Assembly: GCA_003218935.1 (NCBI GenBank)
Contig: QHPA01000083.1
Coordinates: 1-8,153 of the forward strand
DNA: 8,153 nucleotides
DNA from: Verrucomicrobiota bacterium
GTDB taxonomy: Bacteria; Verrucomicrobiota; Verrucomicrobiia; Limisphaerales; AV2
Reading direction: 5' to 3'
The notes under the pieces were generated by a model. That model was not told where the DNA came from. It saw only the letters and a program-made list of their open reading frames with translations, and ran no database searches. Position numbers and translations under genes: made by a program. Positions 6,844 to 8,153 of the stretch are shown here, one piece after another (the first letter of the stretch is position 1; every line of letters starts with the position of its first letter).

Positions 6844-8153
6844 TTACCTCACCCGGTAGAACTTCGCTGCCGGCCCCGCAGGGTCATTGAACGTTCCGCC
6901 GGTTCCCAAATCTGTCCAGGTGATCGATGGCGTTAAACTCGGCGTGGATTGCAGCGTTCCCCCTCCGATCCATTTGATGGTGACCATCCCGCCGGCCACG
7001 CCCGCGCTGGTGATCCATTTCGACGGCGTTGCCGCAGACGGAGCAAACAGTAAGTAGTCGAAATCGCCGCTGCTGGCATTGAATCGCACCGTCTGGACTC
7101 CGCTCAAAGCGACAGCCAAAACATTGCTGGAACTGTCCTTCATCTGCACCAGGTTATCTGTGCCCCATGCACCGGAAGTCGGGGCATTGAACTTGCCCAA
7201 AGTCACGGTGGTTTGATTTGGAGTACCCACCCCGCCCGTCACCAGGCTAAGACTACCTCGCAACCCATCGGATGGGTCATGTGACAACGCCGCCCACACC
7301 TCATACGTGTTCGCCGGGAACGTGCGCGTGTAATTGAACCAGTCGCCGTCCCCTGCCCAACCAATCTTATAGTTTGCCGTCATAGTCCAGGCGTCGGCCC
7401 GGACCACGTCCAGCGTGCCCGCGTCCGTCTGTTGATCCATGTTCACGTTTGCATTGGCACCGTTTACCTTGTTCGTCAGTGACGGACGATACGGGAATGA
7501 ATCTGTTCCGTCGGCGTCAAAGTAGTCAACGTTCAACACAGCCCCCAGATTGGCGTACGCGCCGCCCAGATAGGGCATGGTGTTGGCTGGCGCCTGTGCC
7601 TGGCCACCACCGGTGTCGAAGTCTTCGGCCTCGATCAGGAACTGACCTGGAGTCCCTATCGCAGCGCTGACTGTGAAGGTCGCCTTGTTGGTCTGGGTCA
7701 CGGCCGGTGTTCCATTGTCCGTGAACTGCAATTCGTAGCTGTGTGTCGAGCCACCCGCCAGACTGGGAGCATACGTGACGGTCGTGATGTCCGCGGTCTT
7801 CGCAATCGAAGCGGTCGAAGTCACATCGTTGCCATCGAAGAACAGCTTGACCGAATTCACAACGGTTGCCGTGCTGAAATCCTCGATTGTAAGCCGGACC
7901 TTCGCGTCCTTGGGCACGGCGCTGGCGGCTCCTGTGTCGGTATTGGCGAGCGGCGAGGCAGCGGTCACCTTCGGTGGAATGCCTGTCACCGGCACCAGGA
8001 CGAACCAGTCATAGTCCCCTTCCCTTAAGGAAAACCGCAACGTCGTGGTGGGACTGGTTATTTTGAACACGCCTTGTGACCCGTCCGGCGCATAGAGCGG
8101 CACCAGATTGTTGTAACTCCAGGCGCCCGAGGACGGCCCGTTGAATTTTCCCA
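6844..8153 (-). CDS. C-terminal part of a secreted multidomain protein with CBM6-like and Ig-like modules, 5'-truncated
   Basis: The frame ends with TGA... reading minus strand at 6844 and stays open through 8153, so the start lies beyond the right edge; the GTG at 8103 sits inside a domain and is not the true start. From the edge inward: the end of a CBM6-like module (8153 to about 7985, with G-K-F-N-G-P-S-S-G-A-W and E-G-D-Y-D-W-F), an Ig-like domain (about 7980-7663, with V-K-L-F-F-D-G-N-D-V-T), a full CBM6-like module (about 7641-7040, opening F-L-I-E-A-E-D-F-D and containing G-D-W-F-N-Y-T and G-D-F-D-Y-L-L-F), then a tail (about 7010-6847) with L-Q-S-T-P-S-L, W-T-D-L-G and final F-Y-R-V-R. 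CBM6-type modules bind polysaccharides, so the protein probably targets a glycan; the missing N-terminus could be a glycoside hydrolase, a sugar dehydrogenase or a purely binding protein. The gene converges on the CRTAC1-type gene and ends at the terminator at 6783-6818. Confidence 0.85.
   Translation of the reverse strand, partial: GKFNGPSSGAWSYNNLVPLYAPDGSQGVFKITSPTTTLRFSLREGDYDWFVLVPVTGIPPKVTAASPLANTDTGAASAVPKDAKVRLTIEDFSTATVVNSVKLFFDGNDVTSTASIAKTADITTVTYAPSLAGGSTHSYELQFTDNGTPAVTQTNKATFTVSAAIGTPGQFLIEAEDFDTGGGQAQAPANTMPYLGGAYANLGAVLNVDYFDADGTDSFPYRPSLTNKVNGANANVNMDQQTDAGTLDVVRADAWTMTANYKIGWAGDGDWFNYTRTFPANTYEVWAALSHDPSDGLRGSLSLVTGGVGTPNQTTVTLGKFNAPTSGAWGTDNLVQMKDSSSNVLAVALSGVQTVRFNASSGDFDYLLFAPSAATPSKWITSAGVAGGMVTIKWIGGGTLQSTPSLTPSITWTDLGTGGTFNDPAGPAAKFYRVR

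Overview
The window holds four protein-coding genes and no RNA genes, insertion sequences or CRISPR. All four products look exported and built from non-catalytic beta-rich modules: PA14, Ig-like, FG-GAP/VCBS beta-propeller, ASPIC/UnbV and CBM6-like. The moderately GC-rich DNA, the two ASPIC/UnbV (CRTAC1-type) proteins, the PA14/Ig arrays and the C-terminal 'Phe-Tyr-Arg-Val-Arg' ending of the right-hand protein are a combination I associate with Verrucomicrobiota, particularly Pedosphaera/Limisphaerales-like soil or freshwater bacteria. That assignment comes from family style, not from a marker gene; Planctomycetota or a related lineage cannot be excluded.

Layout. (1) Positions 1-2092, minus strand: the N-terminal 697 residues of a large secreted protein whose reading frame runs off the left edge. 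It has a signal peptide, then PA14-Ig-PA14-Ig-PA14. (2) Positions 2166-4229, minus strand: a 687-residue CRTAC1-type protein with seven calcium-loop (FG-GAP/VCBS) repeats and an ASPIC/UnbV domain. It lies 73 bp upstream of gene 1 in the same direction, so the two may share a transcript. (3) Positions 4230-4343: a 114-bp divergent spacer with weak promoter candidates in both directions. (4) Positions 4344-6647, plus strand: a second CRTAC1-type protein of 767 residues, with an extra helical TPR-like N-terminal region, seven calcium loops and an ASPIC/UnbV domain. (5) Positions 6648-6843: a 196-bp convergent spacer with one strong hairpin terminator. (6) Positions 6844-8153, minus strand: the C-terminal part of another secreted protein, with a partial CBM6-like module, an Ig-like domain, a complete CBM6-like module and a C-terminal tail; its N-terminus lies beyond the right edge.

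Taken together this reads as a locus for surface or secreted glycan-binding and adhesion-type proteins. The two propeller proteins are divergently transcribed around one short control region, and one of them is next to the PA14/Ig protein. No catalytic domain is visible, so any enzymatic role must lie in the missing parts of the edge genes. I do not see a defence system, secondary-metabolite cluster or clearly new genetic system. The most interesting points are the divergent pair of seven-loop propellers with different N-termini, the large tandem PA14-Ig repeat, and a Cys/His-containing motif in the TPR-like region of the plus-strand gene.
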